A stretch of 14,976 bases of DNA from an uncultured Erysipelotrichaceae bacterium (GTDB taxonomy: Bacteria; Bacillota_I; Bacilli_A; RF39; UBA660): positions 1-14,976 of the forward strand of contig CACYEG010000049.1 in the NCBI GenBank assembly GCA_902773365.1, read 5' to 3'. The notes under the pieces were generated by a model. It saw only the letters and a list, made by a program, of their open reading frames with translations. It was not told where the DNA came from and made no database searches. Shown in pieces: positions 13,900 through 14,976 of the stretch. A program made the translations under genes and the position numbers. Position 1 is the first letter of the stretch, and each line of letters starts with the position of its first letter.

Positions 13900-13903
13900 A
13901 TAT

Positions 13904-13929
13904 CACGCTACGGAAGGTGGCGTGTTTTT
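13904..13929 (+). terminator. Terminator after ychF and the HTH-membrane protein
   Basis: CACGCTAC (13904-13911) pairs with GTGGCGTG (13917-13924), one G-U pair, across GGAAG, followed by TTTTTATTT. It is GC-rich for this genome and should be efficient. Confidence 0.92.
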
Positions 13930-13932
13930 ATT

Positions 13933-13938
13933 TATAAT
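13933..13938 (+). promoter_or_regulatory. Possible -10 before the secreted protein gene
   Basis: TATAAT at 13933-13938 directly after the terminator T tract, 39 bp before the start codon. A -35 at the right spacing would fall in the terminator loop (13910-13915) and does not match. An alternative promoter was not found, so the call is weak. Confidence 0.35.
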
Positions 13939-13977
13939 TAAGTGTACATTTTGTTCAGAAAGGAGTAAAACAAAAAA

Positions 13978-14865
13978 ATGAAAAAAAACATGATTCAAGT
14001 TATGATGCTTTTCCTCATCGTGGGCGTATTTTTAGTAAGTGGATATACAGTCAATGCTCAAAGCGAAGAAACTTACTATGTAAATAACAATGGTGTAGCA
14101 TTAACTAAAGCTGAATTTGACAAATTATCATTAGTTTTCCATGTAAGACAAATAGATAATTTTACTGAAAATGAAATTCAGAAATACCTCGGAAGTGATA
14201 TTGTTGATGTAAAAACTGTTTATTATAAAACAATATCAAGAGATGGTGTTATTTTTAGTGAAACAGAAATATCAAAAGAAGAATTTGATAATGCTCAACC
14301 AAATAGTTATACTTGCGATGAAAATACCAGGAGTGGTGATTCTGGATTTTTTGAAACAAGTTATAAAAGATTGACTGCAGCAATATTACAATATAGTTAT
14401 GGATTTTCTTTTTCAAATGTTTTATTGTGGAAAATAGTACCTTCAACAAGGTCATATGATGTAATTGCGTTTAGAACTAAACATATGGATTTTTATAATG
14501 TAGCTGGTGAACAAGTTTATTACGTAGGTAATAATAGCACTTCAATCAATTATAATACGAATTCAGCAGGTTATAAGGGCATGAGCAATGGGGCAGGAAT
14601 ATCTATGAATTTGAAAGATGACACAAATATAACTTCATTTTTAATGACACAAGTTGCTGATATGCAAATAAGCGACTATAATTATACAACAGCACATGTA
14701 TTTGCGACATATCAACATGCACAAAGTTCATTAACTAGGGCTCAATCGATGTCATATACCCTTCAAGCAGGTGGCCTTGGGGATGTATTATATTATTCTA
14801 ATACAAGCATTAGGAATAAATATGATGATATGGCAGGAATTATGTTATCAATTCCTATTCCATAA
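13978..14865 (+). CDS. Secreted protein of unknown function
   Basis: 295 residues. A classical signal peptide fills residues 1-27: basic MKKN, a hydrophobic core MMLFLIVGVFLVSG, and a likely signal peptidase cut after VNA. The mature protein opens with YYVNNNGVALTKAEFDKLS, then short FTENEIQKYLG and YKTISRDGVIFSETEISKEE segments; this N-terminal style looks like a repeated module of secreted proteins in gut Bacillota, from memory only. The C-terminal half is rich in Ser, Thr, Asn and Tyr, likely beta-structured, with one Cys (113), no LPXTG and no membrane anchor. AAAGGAG at 13959-13965 is the ribosome binding site, spaced 12 bp. It is a single-gene unit between two strong terminators, beside the membrane HTH protein. 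I do not recognise an enzyme motif. Confidence 0.8.
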   Translation: MKKNMIQVMMLFLIVGVFLVSGYTVNAQSEETYYVNNNGVALTKAEFDKLSLVFHVRQIDNFTENEIQKYLGSDIVDVKTVYYKTISRDGVIFSETEISKEEFDNAQPNSYTCDENTRSGDSGFFETSYKRLTAAILQYSYGFSFSNVLLWKIVPSTRSYDVIAFRTKHMDFYNVAGEQVYYVGNNSTSINYNTNSAGYKGMSNGAGISMNLKDDTNITSFLMTQVADMQISDYNYTTAHVFATYQHAQSSLTRAQSMSYTLQAGGLGDVLYYSNTSIRNKYDDMAGIMLSIPIP

Positions 14866-14866
14866 G

Positions 14867-14887
14867 AAAGCGAGCAATCGCTTTTTT
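14867..14887 (+). terminator. Terminator after the secreted protein gene
   Basis: AAAGCGA (14867-14873) pairs perfectly with TCGCTTT (14878-14884) across a GCAA tetraloop of the GNRA type, followed by T to 14887. It starts one base after the stop codon. Confidence 0.95.
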
Positions 14888-14913
14888 ATTTTGATTTATT
14901 TTTAACAAAAACC

Positions 14914-14942
14914 TTTAAATACTATCGATAATATGCTAAAAT
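14914..14942 (+). promoter_or_regulatory. Promoter of the gene entering the right edge
   Basis: TTTAAA (14914-14919, 4 of 6) and an extended -10 TGC-TAAAAT (14934-14942) at 17 bp. Confidence 0.65.
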
Positions 14943-14966
14943 GAAAATAGTAGAAAATTGGAGGTT

Positions 14967-14976
14967 ATGATAGAAA
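14967..14976 (+). CDS. Possible start of a further gene (first three codons only)
   Basis: ATG at 14967 follows GGAGG (14960-14964) by only two bases, which is short spacing; the codons seen are Met-Ile-Glu. The promoter 25 bp upstream supports a gene here. Product unknown; the true start could lie beyond the window. Confidence 0.4.

Overview
The window comes from an AT-rich (by eye about one-third GC or less), low-GC Gram-positive chromosome (Bacillota). Neighbouring blocks truA-rplM-rpsI, tilS-ftsH, and parA(soj)-parB(spo0J)-mscS-DUF951 with ychF are typical of Bacilli and relatives. Shine-Dalgarno sites (GGAGG, AAGGTGAT types) and sigma-A-type promoters are strong. TGA is a stop codon (tilS, ychF) and Trp is TGG, so this is not a genetic-code-4 Mollicute. 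Genus cannot be named; an uncultured gut-type Bacilli or Erysipelotrichia-like lineage is a guess. Every recognised gene is on the + strand. The presence of parAB, tilS-ftsH and ribosomal protein genes suggests an origin-proximal location (inference).

Layout. (1) 1-210 is the 3' end of truA. It is followed by a near-consensus promoter and the rplM-rpsI operon (L13, S9), closed by a terminator. (2) 1.2-4.0 kb is an accessory stretch of small transcription units: a histidine-phosphatase-like protein, an ASCH-domain protein, a CBU_0592-like small membrane protein overlapping a membrane-anchored XRE regulator, and a membrane-anchored thioredoxin-like protein with an unusual CX5C motif. The upstream regions of the first two genes share a ~38-bp repeat built from 9-bp GTAGGCTAC units set 11 bp apart. 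(3) 4.0-7.3 kb is tilS-ftsH (tRNA-Ile lysidine synthetase and the membrane AAA+ zinc protease), with its own promoter and terminator. (4) 7.3-11.6 kb is a tightly packed operon, parA-parB-mscS-DUF951-abgT-like transporter, with overlapping or abutting genes. (5) 11.6-13.9 kb is ychF with a second membrane-anchored XRE regulator whose ATG overlaps the ychF stop (TGATG). (6) 13.9-14.9 kb is a stand-alone secreted protein of unknown function, then a promoter and the probable start of another gene at the right edge.

Working together: the core genes serve translation (L13, S9, TruA, TilS, YchF), membrane protein quality control (FtsH) and chromosome segregation (ParA, ParB). The less understood content is the two one-component HTH-transmembrane proteins with different extracytoplasmic domains, one fused to a small-membrane-protein operon and one coupled to ychF, plus the secreted/anchored proteins beside them. 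I see no CRISPR array, transposase, integrase, rRNA or tRNA gene, and no gene-free stretch longer than about 200 bases.
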